Assembly (NCBI RefSeq): GCF_029239295.1
Contig: NZ_JAQZBC010000012.1
Coordinates: forward strand, 35,151 to 99,150
Length of the DNA stretch: 64,000 nucleotides
Source of the DNA: Sphingomonas sp.
GTDB lineage: Bacteria > Pseudomonadota > Alphaproteobacteria > Sphingomonadales > Sphingomonadaceae
Direction: 5' to 3'
This document shows positions 25,296 to 33,754 of the stretch, one piece after another (positions within the stretch are counted from its first letter, which is position 1; every line of letters starts with the position of its first letter). The position numbers and the translations under genes are program-made. The notes below the pieces were generated by a model that saw only the letters and a program-made list of their open reading frames with translations, did not search any database and was not told the origin of the DNA.

Positions 25296-26264
25296 ATGCG
25301 CAAGACTGGGTGTTTCGGACTGCTGATCGGGCTGGTGTTGATCGCCGGCCTGTTCTGGATCGCGCGTGACTGGTCGGGTCCGGGTCCGTCCCCGAAACCC
25401 TTGTCCGTCGTGGTACCCGCCGGGGCCAGCCTCGCGCGGGCGGCGATCGAGCTGGAGAAGCAGGGCGCGATCCGCTCTGCCCAGCGCTTCCGCGGCTATG
25501 CTCGTGTGTTCGGCAGCGGAACCCCGATCAAGGCCGGCGAATATGCAATCCCGAAAGGCGCCAGCGCCGCCGACATCCTGACGCTGCTCGAAGACGGCAA
25601 GGTCCGCCAGCGCCTGGTGCCTGTGCCCGAGGGCTATCCCTCGATCATGGTGCATGAGGCGCTGATGCGTGCCGAGGGCCTCCGCGGCGACGTGGCGGTG
25701 CCGGGCGAAGGGTCGATCCTGCCCGATAGTTACGCCTATCAGCTCAACGATACCCGAGCGGCTGTCGTCGCGCGGATGCAGAGGGCGATGAGCGATTATC
25801 TCGCCGCTGCCTGGAAGAAGCGCGAGCCGGGCATCGCGGTCTCTACCCCGCAGGAAGCCGTCATTCTCGCGTCGATCGTCGAGAAGGAGACCAGCAAGCC
25901 GTCGGAACGGCGGATGGTCGCGGCGGTTTACACCAATCGATTAAAGCGTGGCATGCCGCTTCAGGCGGATCCGACGGTCATATACCCGATCACCAAGGGC
26001 AAGCCGCTCGGCCGCCGCATCCTTCGCTCGGAGCTTCAGGCGAAGAACGGCTACAATACCTATGCCAGCGCCGGCTTGCCGGTCGGGCCGATCGCCAATC
26101 CAGGCCGCGAATCGATCGACGCCGTCCTCGATCCTGAGACCAGCTCCGCGCTTTACTTCGTCGCGGACGGCACTGGTGGCCATGTCTTTGCGGACACGTT
26201 GCAGCAGCACAACGCCAACGTCGCTAAATGGTATGCCATTCGCCGGGCGCGCGGCGAGATGTAA
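25296..26264 (+). CDS. mltG: endolytic murein transglycosylase MltG (YceG family)
   Basis: A 322-residue bitopic inner-membrane enzyme that cleaves nascent glycan strands and so sets their length. A short cytoplasmic start is followed by a single helix at about 5-23; a LysM-like segment covers about 35-95 and the catalytic domain follows. The key Glu is in ILASIVEKETSKPSER (E196-E198), with AVYTNRLKRGMPLQADPTVIYP and the C-terminal YFVADGTGGHVFADTLQQHN, all family hallmarks. Its place after fabF is conserved in many proteobacteria. Confidence 0.95.
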   Translation: MRKTGCFGLLIGLVLIAGLFWIARDWSGPGPSPKPLSVVVPAGASLARAAIELEKQGAIRSAQRFRGYARVFGSGTPIKAGEYAIPKGASAADILTLLEDGKVRQRLVPVPEGYPSIMVHEALMRAEGLRGDVAVPGEGSILPDSYAYQLNDTRAAVVARMQRAMSDYLAAAWKKREPGIAVSTPQEAVILASIVEKETSKPSERRMVAAVYTNRLKRGMPLQADPTVIYPITKGKPLGRRILRSELQAKNGYNTYASAGLPVGPIANPGRESIDAVLDPETSSALYFVADGTGGHVFADTLQQHNANVAKWYAIRRARGEM

Positions 26265-26340
26265 GCTGTTCACATCGGTCGATCCGCGCGTAGAAAGGGG
26301 AACGACCTAACGGACACGCCGATTTCCTTTGACCACTCCC

Positions 26341-28662
26341 ATGTTGATCGTTGCGGGCTTGATCCTGCTGCTGCTGGTGGCGGGAGCCTCGGCGGCACTG
26401 TATCACGGCCTGAGGCTCAGCGGCGCGGCGACTCGTGAGCGGGAGCGGTGGCAAGCCACCCAAGCGCTGCTTGCCCATGCGCCGATGCAGCCGGTCCTGG
26501 TCCGCCCCGACCTGCGGCTCGACATGCCGCCCCGCGTGGCGGATCTCTTCGGCCTCGTTCAGCCGGCGACCGATCTCGATGGCCTGAGCTCGGCCGGCGG
26601 CGGTCTCGACCCGCTCGATGTGGAGCGGATCATGGCCGATCTTCTGGCCATGCAGCGGTCCGGCCGCCCGTTTGTTCGGCAAGTGCGCCCCCGCGGCGCT
26701 GCCCGGACACTGACCCTTCGGGGCGAACGTACACCGACCGGGCGGCAAGGGACCGATCTCGTTTTGTGGGTGCATGACGCCAGCGAGGAGCAGGCAGAGG
26801 TCGAACGCCTCGCTAACGAACAGTCGCAGGTGCGCGAGGCGTTCGAGGCGCTGACCGGTCTGATAGAGGCCGCTCCCATGCCCATGTGGTACCGTGGACC
26901 CGACCTTCGCTTGTCGATGGTCAACACGGCCTATGTGCAGGGGGTGGAGGGCAGCGATGCGGCCGATGTCGTCGGCCGCGGGGTGGAATTGATCGAGGGA
27001 TCGGGGCACGGTGGCCCGCTGGCCGGCGCCATCGCCGCCCGTGAGACCGGCCGGCCTGAGGTGCGGGTCCTCCCGGCTACCATCGGCGGCGCGCGACGCT
27101 CCATGTTGCTCCATGATGTGCCGCTGCCCAACGGCGGCGTTGCCGGCTTCGCAATTGACATCGAGGAGCTGGAGCAGGCGAGGGCGCGCGAGCGGCGGTT
27201 TGCCGACGCGCAGCGGGCGATGCTGGATCGATTGTCCGCCGGCGTCGCCCAGTTCGGCCGTGATCGCTCCTTGGTATTCTGCAACCAGCCATTCCGCCGC
27301 ATGTTCGCGATGCGCAGCGAATGGCTCTCCGATCGTCCGGAATTCGACCGCGTGATTGAGCGGATGCGGGAGGCGAATCGGCTGCCCGAGGTGCGCGACT
27401 TCCCGGGATGGAAGGCGGAGCGCCGCGAATGGTTCACGCGCACCGATGCAGCCGTCGAGGAAACGTGGCACCTCCCCAACGGCGTCTATATCCGTGTGGT
27501 CGCGCAGCTGCTCCCCGATGGCGGGCTCCTGTTGATCTTCGAGGATCGTACCGAGGAGGTGCAACTGGCATCGGCGCGCGACACGCTGTTGCGCGTCCGG
27601 ACCGCTACCTTCGACAATCTCTTTGAGGCGCTGGGTGTCTTTGCCGCCGATGGTCGCCTCCAACTCTGGAACAACCGCTTCCGTGCCCTGTGGGAGCTGG
27701 AAGAGGAGTTTCTCAACGGCCATCCCCGCGTCGATGCGGTCGCGGAAAAGATCGCACCCAAATTGCGCACCCCCAACCGGGCAAAGCTCGTGACCGACCT
27801 GGTCCGTTCAGCGACCAGCGACCGGCAGCAGCGCGGTGGCCGTGTGGCGCTGGCAGATGGACGACATTACGAATTCGCTGCGGTTCCACTGCCGGATGGC
27901 AATGCCCTCTTTACCATGCTGGACATCACCGACAGCCGGCGTGCGGAGCAGGCGCTGCGCGATCGCGCCGCCGCGCTCGAGGCGGCCGACAAGGTGAAGA
28001 CCGCCTTTGTCGCGAACATGAGCTACGAACTGCGCACCCCGCTTACGTCGATCAGCGGCTTCGCGGAAATGCTCCACGCTGGCTACGCCGGCACCCTGTC
28101 CGATCAGGGCACGCAATATGTCGGCGCGATCCTCGATTCGGTCGAGCGGCTCGGCTTGTTGATCGATGACGTGCTGAACCTGACCCAGGCGGAGGGGGAA
28201 CCGGCGCTGACCCGTGAGGAGGTTGTGCTCGCCGACCTGCTCGCCGCCGCCGCCGAGGCCCGGCGAAGCGATGCCGATCTGCGCGCGATCGATCTGGTCA
28301 CGGCCATCGATCCGGGTGTCGGCAAGGTGGTGGGTGATCCGCAGCGGCTGCGCGAGGCGGTGGATCATCTGCTGCGCAACGCCCTGAACGCGACGGGCGG
28401 CGGAGGCCGGGTGCTCTTGCACGCGGATGGCGACGGGCGCGCGGCGCGGATCATCGTCTCGGACGACGGTGCCGGCCTCGATGCCGACGCCGTCAGCCGC
28501 GTCTTTGACCGGTTCGCCCAGGCAGCCAGCGCCGACACCGGTCGAACGCTCGACCTTGGTCTCCCGCTGGCCAAGCAATTTGTCGAGGCGCATGGCGGCT
28601 CGATCACGATGGTCAGCGAACCGGGCGTCGGATCGCTCGTAACGGTGGAGCTTCCGCGATGA
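26341..28662 (+). CDS. divL: DivL-like PAS-domain histidine kinase homologue with Tyr in the H-box
   Basis: A 773-residue membrane-anchored signalling protein. One N-terminal helix (about 1-22) is followed by a linker, several PAS-like segments (roughly 150-260, 280-400 and 415-530), a dimerisation helix pair and an ATPase domain to the end. The H-box reads NMSYELRTPLTSISGFAEM: the phospho-accepting His is replaced by Tyr562 (codon at 28024-28026). This substitution, and the length, match Caulobacter DivL (769 residues, Tyr550), which controls the CckA-CtrA cell-cycle relay and needs no kinase activity for its main role. The ATPase boxes are kept: N-box HLLRNALNAT, G1 SDDGAGLD, G2 LDLGLPLAKQFVEAHGG. 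The start may be TTG 26329 instead. It is the first gene of a seven-gene run and overlaps tsaE by four bases. Confidence 0.85.
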   Translation: MLIVAGLILLLLVAGASAALYHGLRLSGAATRERERWQATQALLAHAPMQPVLVRPDLRLDMPPRVADLFGLVQPATDLDGLSSAGGGLDPLDVERIMADLLAMQRSGRPFVRQVRPRGAARTLTLRGERTPTGRQGTDLVLWVHDASEEQAEVERLANEQSQVREAFEALTGLIEAAPMPMWYRGPDLRLSMVNTAYVQGVEGSDAADVVGRGVELIEGSGHGGPLAGAIAARETGRPEVRVLPATIGGARRSMLLHDVPLPNGGVAGFAIDIEELEQARARERRFADAQRAMLDRLSAGVAQFGRDRSLVFCNQPFRRMFAMRSEWLSDRPEFDRVIERMREANRLPEVRDFPGWKAERREWFTRTDAAVEETWHLPNGVYIRVVAQLLPDGGLLLIFEDRTEEVQLASARDTLLRVRTATFDNLFEALGVFAADGRLQLWNNRFRALWELEEEFLNGHPRVDAVAEKIAPKLRTPNRAKLVTDLVRSATSDRQQRGGRVALADGRHYEFAAVPLPDGNALFTMLDITDSRRAEQALRDRAAALEAADKVKTAFVANMSYELRTPLTSISGFAEMLHAGYAGTLSDQGTQYVGAILDSVERLGLLIDDVLNLTQAEGEPALTREEVVLADLLAAAAEARRSDADLRAIDLVTAIDPGVGKVVGDPQRLREAVDHLLRNALNATGGGGRVLLHADGDGRAARIIVSDDGAGLDADAVSRVFDRFAQAASADTGRTLDLGLPLAKQFVEAHGGSITMVSEPGVGSLVTVELPR

Positions 28663-29117
28663 ACCGCGGCGAGCGCATGCTGTCCGATCCGGCCGCTAGC
28701 GAAGCTGTCGGGGCGGAGGTCGCCAGCGTTCTACGCGTCGGTGATGTGGTTCTGCTCGAGGGGCAGCTCGGCGCGGGAAAGACCAGCATCGCGCGCGGGC
28801 TGCTGGCCGCCCTCGGCTTGCAGGGCGAGGCACCCAGCCCCAGCTTCGCGATCGTCCAGCCCTATGACGTGCCCGAGGTTCGCCTGCCGGTGCTTCACGT
28901 CGATCTCTACCGGCTGGACGATCCTTCCGAAATGCCCGAACTGGGGCTGGACGATGCGCTTTATGACAGCGCACTTGTGGTCGAATGGCCGGATCGCGCA
29001 GGGCCCGGCGCATGGCCGGATGCGCTCCGTCTGGCGCTTTCCATCGAACCGGATGGCGCGCGGCGCTTGACTTGGGAAGCGCCGGCGGCATGGGAGCGGC
29101 GATGGCCCTCGATATGA
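28659..29117 (+). CDS. tsaE: tRNA threonylcarbamoyladenosine biosynthesis ATPase
   Basis: A 152-residue P-loop ATPase that works with TsaB and TsaD to place t6A at position 37 of ANN-decoding tRNAs. Walker A GQLGAGKTS starts at residue 35, the PSPSFAIVQPY threonine/serine region follows, HVDLYRLDDPSEMPELGL is the conserved switch segment, and VVEWPDRAG near 107 is the family hallmark. Its start overlaps the divL stop (ATGA), and its end overlaps the next gene by 16 bases. Association of divL with tsaE recurs in alphaproteobacteria. Confidence 0.95.
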   Translation: MNRGERMLSDPAASEAVGAEVASVLRVGDVVLLEGQLGAGKTSIARGLLAALGLQGEAPSPSFAIVQPYDVPEVRLPVLHVDLYRLDDPSEMPELGLDDALYDSALVVEWPDRAGPGAWPDALRLALSIEPDGARRLTWEAPAAWERRWPSI

Positions 29118-30085
29118 CTCCGCCCCCGCACGCGCGCCCGTTTCTGGCCGCCCATGGATGGGGACAGGCGGAAATTCTGCCGCTTGCTGGCGATGCTTCC
29201 TTTCGCCGGTATTTCCGTGTCGTAGATGGCCATCGTCGGGCTGTGTTGATGGATGCGCCGCCGCCGCAAGAGGACCCACGTCCCTTTCTGGCGGTAGCCA
29301 AATGGCTTTCCGGACACGGCTTTGGTGCGCCGACCATCTATGCGGCCGACGATGATCGCGGGCTCGTGTTGCTCGAGGATTTCGGCGACAACCGCATGCG
29401 TGAGGCAATCGATCGCGATCCCGCCGCGGCTGAGGGCTTGTACCAGAATGCCGTCGACATCCTGATCGCGCTTCGCGGCCACGCGGCGGGCGACTGGCGG
29501 CCCTATGATCGTGCGGAACTGCACCGCGAGGCTGCGCTGCTGGTTGAATGGTATTGCCCTGCGCTGTCGTTGGAGGTCGATCTTCCCGGCTATACCGCCG
29601 CATGGGACGCGGTGTTCGATCATGCGATTTTCGACCGCCCCGTTACGGTGCTGCGCGACTATCACGTCGAAAACCTGATGCTCGTCGGCGATCCGCATCG
29701 CCTTGGGCTCCTCGACTTCCAGGACGCGCTCGCCGGTCACCCGGCCTATGATCTGGTTTCGCTGCTTCAGGACGCCCGCCGCGACGTGGCGCCCGAACTC
29801 GAAGGCGCGATGATCGCGCGCTACTGCAATGCGACGGGGGAGGGGGAGGCGTTCATGCGCGCCTATCACGTGCTTGGCGCACAACGTAACGCGAAGATCA
29901 TCGGGATCTTCACGCGCTTGTGGCAGCGCGATGGCAAGCCGCGCTATCCCAGCCTTTGCCCGCGCGTCTGGACCTATCTCGAACGCGATCTGGCTCAGCC
30001 CGCACTGGCGCCGGTTGCCGCCTGGTTTGATGCCAATGTTCCCGCGGCGCTTCGCGGCGATCCGCTTCAACTGAGCGCGCGATGA
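29102..30085 (+). CDS. amgK: aminoglycoside-phosphotransferase-fold sugar kinase, AmgK-like
   Basis: A 327-residue APH-fold kinase. LPLAGDASFRRYFRV (about 26-40) is the nucleotide loop, LRDYHVENLML holds the catalytic Asp186 and Asn191 in the D-x4-N spacing, and LLDFQDA supplies the metal Asp205. AmgK phosphorylates the anomeric position of N-acetylmuramate/N-acetylglucosamine during peptidoglycan recycling; this identification rests on the directly following MurU-like nucleotidyltransferase, as in Pseudomonas. The start ATG 29102 has GGAG six bases upstream, better than ATG 29090 or the ATG at 29114 that overlaps the tsaE stop. It is not expected to give antibiotic resistance. Confidence 0.85.
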   Translation: MALDMTPPPHARPFLAAHGWGQAEILPLAGDASFRRYFRVVDGHRRAVLMDAPPPQEDPRPFLAVAKWLSGHGFGAPTIYAADDDRGLVLLEDFGDNRMREAIDRDPAAAEGLYQNAVDILIALRGHAAGDWRPYDRAELHREAALLVEWYCPALSLEVDLPGYTAAWDAVFDHAIFDRPVTVLRDYHVENLMLVGDPHRLGLLDFQDALAGHPAYDLVSLLQDARRDVAPELEGAMIARYCNATGEGEAFMRAYHVLGAQRNAKIIGIFTRLWQRDGKPRYPSLCPRVWTYLERDLAQPALAPVAAWFDANVPAALRGDPLQLSAR

Positions 30086-30834
30086 CCAAACCCCGCGCGA
30101 TCCGGCCGAAGCTGCCGGTGGTGGTGCCGAGCACTGCGATGGTCATGGCGGCCGGGTTGGGCAAGAGGATGCGGCCGTTGACGGCCACCCGTCCCAAGCC
30201 GCTGATCCCGGTGGCGGGCAAGCCGCTGCTTGATCACGCGCTGGACCATCTTCGCGCCGCCGGCGTCAAGCGCGCCGTGGTCAATGTTCATTACCTCGCC
30301 GACACGTTGGAGGCGCATCTCTCGACAATCGACGGGCTCGACATCGTGGTGTCGGATGAGCGCGGCCAACTGCTGGAAACCGGCGGCGGCCTGATCAAGG
30401 CGCGTCCGTTGCTCGGCGATGATCCGATCTTCGTCGTGAACAGCGACAATTTCTGGCTGGATGGGCCGGTTGATGCACTGTCGCTGCTGGCTGACCGTTG
30501 GGACCCCAAGATCATGGATGTCCTGTTGTTGCTGGTGCCGCTGGCCCGCGCGCACTGCCATGGCGGTCAGGGCGATTTCTACCTCGACGCCACGGGGCGG
30601 ATCACCTCTCGCCGCAAACCAGGTCGGGTGGCGCCCTACGTCTTCATCGGCGTGCAAATTCTGAATCCGGCCATTCTCGTCGATGCACCGGAACCGCCAT
30701 TTTCGACCATGATTTTCTGGGAACGCGCGATCGCCGAAGGTCGCGCTTACGGCGTGGTCCATCAGGGGCTCTGGGTTGATGTCGGCACGCCCGCGGCGGT
30801 CGCGCGGGCGGAGGAATTGCTCGGGAATGGCTGA
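30082..30834 (+). CDS. murU: nucleotidyltransferase, MurU-like (MurNAc-1-phosphate uridylyltransferase)
   Basis: A 250-residue sugar-1-phosphate nucleotidyltransferase. The signature MAAGLGKRMRPLT lies at 22-34, with the substrate Lys in RPKPLIPVAGKPLLDH; ETGGGL and NSDNFW (metal Asp) follow. In Pseudomonas, AmgK and MurU convert MurNAc via MurNAc-1-phosphate to UDP-MurNAc and bypass de novo synthesis, giving intrinsic fosfomycin tolerance; the adjacent kinase gene, with a four-base overlap, supports the same route here. A short N-terminal extension of about 15 residues is present. A mannose- or glucose-1-phosphate specificity cannot be excluded by sequence alone. Confidence 0.85.
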   Translation: MTKPRAIRPKLPVVVPSTAMVMAAGLGKRMRPLTATRPKPLIPVAGKPLLDHALDHLRAAGVKRAVVNVHYLADTLEAHLSTIDGLDIVVSDERGQLLETGGGLIKARPLLGDDPIFVVNSDNFWLDGPVDALSLLADRWDPKIMDVLLLLVPLARAHCHGGQGDFYLDATGRITSRRKPGRVAPYVFIGVQILNPAILVDAPEPPFSTMIFWERAIAEGRAYGVVHQGLWVDVGTPAAVARAEELLGNG

Positions 30835-33754
30835 TCGGCACCGGCCGCGGATCTATACGATCCCGGCGCACCGTGCCTTCGCCGACGCGCTCGTCGCAGG
30901 GCTGATCCGCCGGTTCGGCGATGATCAGCTGGGCCTTGCCCGTGGGCTAATCCTTTTGCCCAACAACCGCGCGAAGCTTGCGGTGAACAACGCCTTTGTC
31001 CGGGCTCGCGGCGGCGCGCTGATCCTGCCGCGGCTCGTCGCGATCGGTGCCGAAGATATCGGCGAGGCGATTGGCGCAGCGCTCGATCCCGCGGACACTG
31101 ATCCGCCGCCGCCCGCGATCGCGCCGCTCGCGCGTCAAATGATCCTCGCGCGACTGGTTCAGGACGAGCGCCCGTCGCTCGACGCGCCCGAAGCGGTGCG
31201 GCTCGCCGGTGAGCTTGCCCGAACGCTCGACCAATTGACTGTCGAAGAGGTGGATCCAGCACGCCTCGCCACGCTCGATCTGGGCGACCTGACCGCTCAT
31301 TGGCGAACCGCGCTGGATCTGTTCCGGATCGTGATCGATCAATGGCCGGAAGAACTGAAGCGCTTGGGACGCATCGATGCCAGCACGCGACGCGTGCTGC
31401 TGCTCCGCCGCTTGGCTGAGCGGTGGCGTACGGCGCCGCCCGACGGATTTGTCTGCGCCGCCGGTATTACCGATGCGGCACCCTCGGTCGCGACGATGAT
31501 GGGATGCGTCGCGACGATGGATCGCGGGCTGGTGGTGCTGGCCGGATTGGATCGGGCCATGGCCGATGATGAATGGGCCGCGTTAGGCCCGCATCAGGCC
31601 GATCCTGTCACAGGAAAGGCCGAACGCGCCATTGAAGTGCACCCCCAATTCCATCTGAAGCAGCTGCTTGCGCGAATGGGAATGGCGCGCGAGGACGTGG
31701 CGCTGTGGCCCGACGGCAGCGATCACGACGCCTCCGCCGCCCGGGGCCGGACGATCGCAACCGCTCTCGCACCGGCCGAATACACTGCGCGTTGGACCGA
31801 ATTGCCGCCACAGCAACGGCAGTTGGCTGGCGTTCGGGTCGCCGAGCTCGCGACCCCGGCCGACGAGGCGCAGGCAATCGCGCTCGCCTTGCGTGAGGCG
31901 CTGGAAGTACCGGAACGCACCGCCGCGCTGGTGACGCCTGATCGTGCTCTGGCACGCCGCGTATCGGCCCATTGTGCGAGGTGGAACATCGCTGTCGACG
32001 ACAGCGCCGGCCGTCCGCTTTCGATCCTCCCGCCCGGCACGTTGCTGATTGCGATCGTCGAGGCTGCGGCCGAGGGATTTGCGCCGCTCGCGTTGTTGAC
32101 GCTGCTCAAACACCCGCTGGTTCGCGCTGGGGATCAGCGCGGGCGTTGGCTGGAGGGCGTGCGCCGGCTTGATCGTCGCTTGCGCGGCCCACGTCCTGCA
32201 GTCGGACTGGCCGGCATTGAAGCGCATCTCGCTGAAAAGGCAGGGCCCTGGTGGGTGGAGGTACGGACCCTGCTGGATCCGCTCGCCGCGGTCTTCGCTT
32301 CCGACGCCCATTCCCTTCGCGACCTGATCGCTGCGGTTCGGGATGCGGCGACTGCCTTGGCAGGCGACGAAGCTTGGCGCGGACCCGCGGGGCGTGCGGC
32401 AGCTGATCTCCTGGCCGATCTCGAGTCCGAGGCTGATCGCGGGCCCCGCGGTGTTTCGGCGGTGGGGCTCGCTCCGCTGCTTCGGCTTCTGATGGACCAG
32501 GTGGCTGTCCGTCCGCAGGGCGGACATGCGCGTCTCGCCATCTACGGATTGATCGAGGCGCGCCTTCAATCGGCTGACTTTATGATCCTCGGCGGGCTGA
32601 ACGAGGGCGTATGGCCCGGTGCTGCGGCCCCTGATCCTTGGCTGGCCCCCAGGATCAGGACGATGCTGGGCTTGCCCGGGCTGGAGCGTTCGATCGGCGT
32701 GGCCGCGCATGATTTCGGTCAGGCACTGGGCGCACGCGAAGTTCTTATCACCCGCGCGCGGCGGGACGCGCGCTCGCCCGCTATCCCTTCGCGCTTGTGG
32801 CTTCGCCTCGCGGCGATGGCGGGCGACGAATTTGATCGTGCGCGTGATGTGGCGCTGGAGCAATGGACGCGGGAGATCGATGACGGCGGCACGCCACATC
32901 CGGTAAGCCGTCCTGCGCCTTCTCCACCGCGCCGGCTCAGGCCTACTGCCATGTCAGTCACGCACGTCGACCGGCTAAAGGCCGATCCGTTCGCGTTCTA
33001 TGCCCAGCGAATTTTGGGCCTGCGACAGCTCGACCCGGTAGATGCCGATCCAAGCGCGGCGTGGCGCGGCACCGCCGTTCACAGCATTTTGGAGGCTTGG
33101 GCACGCGATGACGCATGCCGCGTCGACCTGTTGGCCCCGCGTGCACTTCAGATGCTTGGCGAACCAACGACGCACCCGTTGCTCCGGGCGTTGTGGCAGC
33201 CGCGCCTGCTTGCTGCCGTCGAGTGGATCGCCACCAGGATGGCCGCAGAGCAGGCGAACGGTCGAACAGTGTTGGCGGCAGAAGGAAAGGGGAGTGTTAC
33301 GATTGCCGGGATCGAGCTATCGGGACGGTTCGACCGCATCGACCGGATGAGCGACGGCACGCTGGCAATCGTTGACTACAAAACCGGCAAAGCGCCATCC
33401 GCTGCGGCAGCCCGGGCAGGTTTCTCGATGCAATTGGGTCTGCTTGGCGCGATTGCCGAGGTCGGCGGGTTTCCAAACATTCGCGGCACGGCCCGAGCCT
33501 TTGAATATTGGTCCTTGGCGCGGTACCGTGACACGTTCGGCAGCATAACGACGCCGGTTGATCCCGTTGGGAAGGGCGACCGAATTATCACGTCGGAGTT
33601 CGTCGATCGCGCGCGGGCCGTCTTCGTAGAGGCGGCAGAACGCTGGCTGCTGGGCGATGAGCCTTTCACGGCCAAACTACACCCCGAATACGCTCCCTAT
33701 ACCGAGTATGATCAGTTGATGCGGCGACACGAGTGGTACGGTCGTGACCAGTAG
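30827..33754 (+). CDS. addB: double-strand break repair protein AddB
   Basis: A 975-residue subunit of the AddAB helicase-nuclease that resects DNA double-strand ends for RecA loading. It has the alphaproteobacterial AddB architecture: an inactive helicase-like N-terminal part (GLILLPNNRAKLAVNNAF) and a C-terminal RecB-family nuclease domain with the catalytic IVDYKTGKAPS (Asp850, Lys852). The ATG at 30827 is inside the murU end, overlapping by eight bases, with GGAGGAA about ten bases upstream. Its stop overlaps the addA start by 11 bases, so the subunits should be made in fixed ratio. Confidence 0.94.
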   Translation: MADRHRPRIYTIPAHRAFADALVAGLIRRFGDDQLGLARGLILLPNNRAKLAVNNAFVRARGGALILPRLVAIGAEDIGEAIGAALDPADTDPPPPAIAPLARQMILARLVQDERPSLDAPEAVRLAGELARTLDQLTVEEVDPARLATLDLGDLTAHWRTALDLFRIVIDQWPEELKRLGRIDASTRRVLLLRRLAERWRTAPPDGFVCAAGITDAAPSVATMMGCVATMDRGLVVLAGLDRAMADDEWAALGPHQADPVTGKAERAIEVHPQFHLKQLLARMGMAREDVALWPDGSDHDASAARGRTIATALAPAEYTARWTELPPQQRQLAGVRVAELATPADEAQAIALALREALEVPERTAALVTPDRALARRVSAHCARWNIAVDDSAGRPLSILPPGTLLIAIVEAAAEGFAPLALLTLLKHPLVRAGDQRGRWLEGVRRLDRRLRGPRPAVGLAGIEAHLAEKAGPWWVEVRTLLDPLAAVFASDAHSLRDLIAAVRDAATALAGDEAWRGPAGRAAADLLADLESEADRGPRGVSAVGLAPLLRLLMDQVAVRPQGGHARLAIYGLIEARLQSADFMILGGLNEGVWPGAAAPDPWLAPRIRTMLGLPGLERSIGVAAHDFGQALGAREVLITRARRDARSPAIPSRLWLRLAAMAGDEFDRARDVALEQWTREIDDGGTPHPVSRPAPSPPRRLRPTAMSVTHVDRLKADPFAFYAQRILGLRQLDPVDADPSAAWRGTAVHSILEAWARDDACRVDLLAPRALQMLGEPTTHPLLRALWQPRLLAAVEWIATRMAAEQANGRTVLAAEGKGSVTIAGIELSGRFDRIDRMSDGTLAIVDYKTGKAPSAAAARAGFSMQLGLLGAIAEVGGFPNIRGTARAFEYWSLARYRDTFGSITTPVDPVGKGDRIITSEFVDRARAVFVEAAERWLLGDEPFTAKLHPEYAPYTEYDQLMRRHEWYGRDQ

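Noticed and set aside
26224..27723. 499-residue open frame on the minus strand
   Set aside because: Antisense to mltG end and divL; no motif and no ribosome site.
29102..30085. Aminoglycoside resistance gene
   Set aside because: APH fold is present, but context with a MurU-like gene and tsaE points to a sugar kinase of wall recycling.
31583..32899. 438-residue open frame on the minus strand
   Set aside because: Antisense within addB, Arg/Gln-rich shadow translation.
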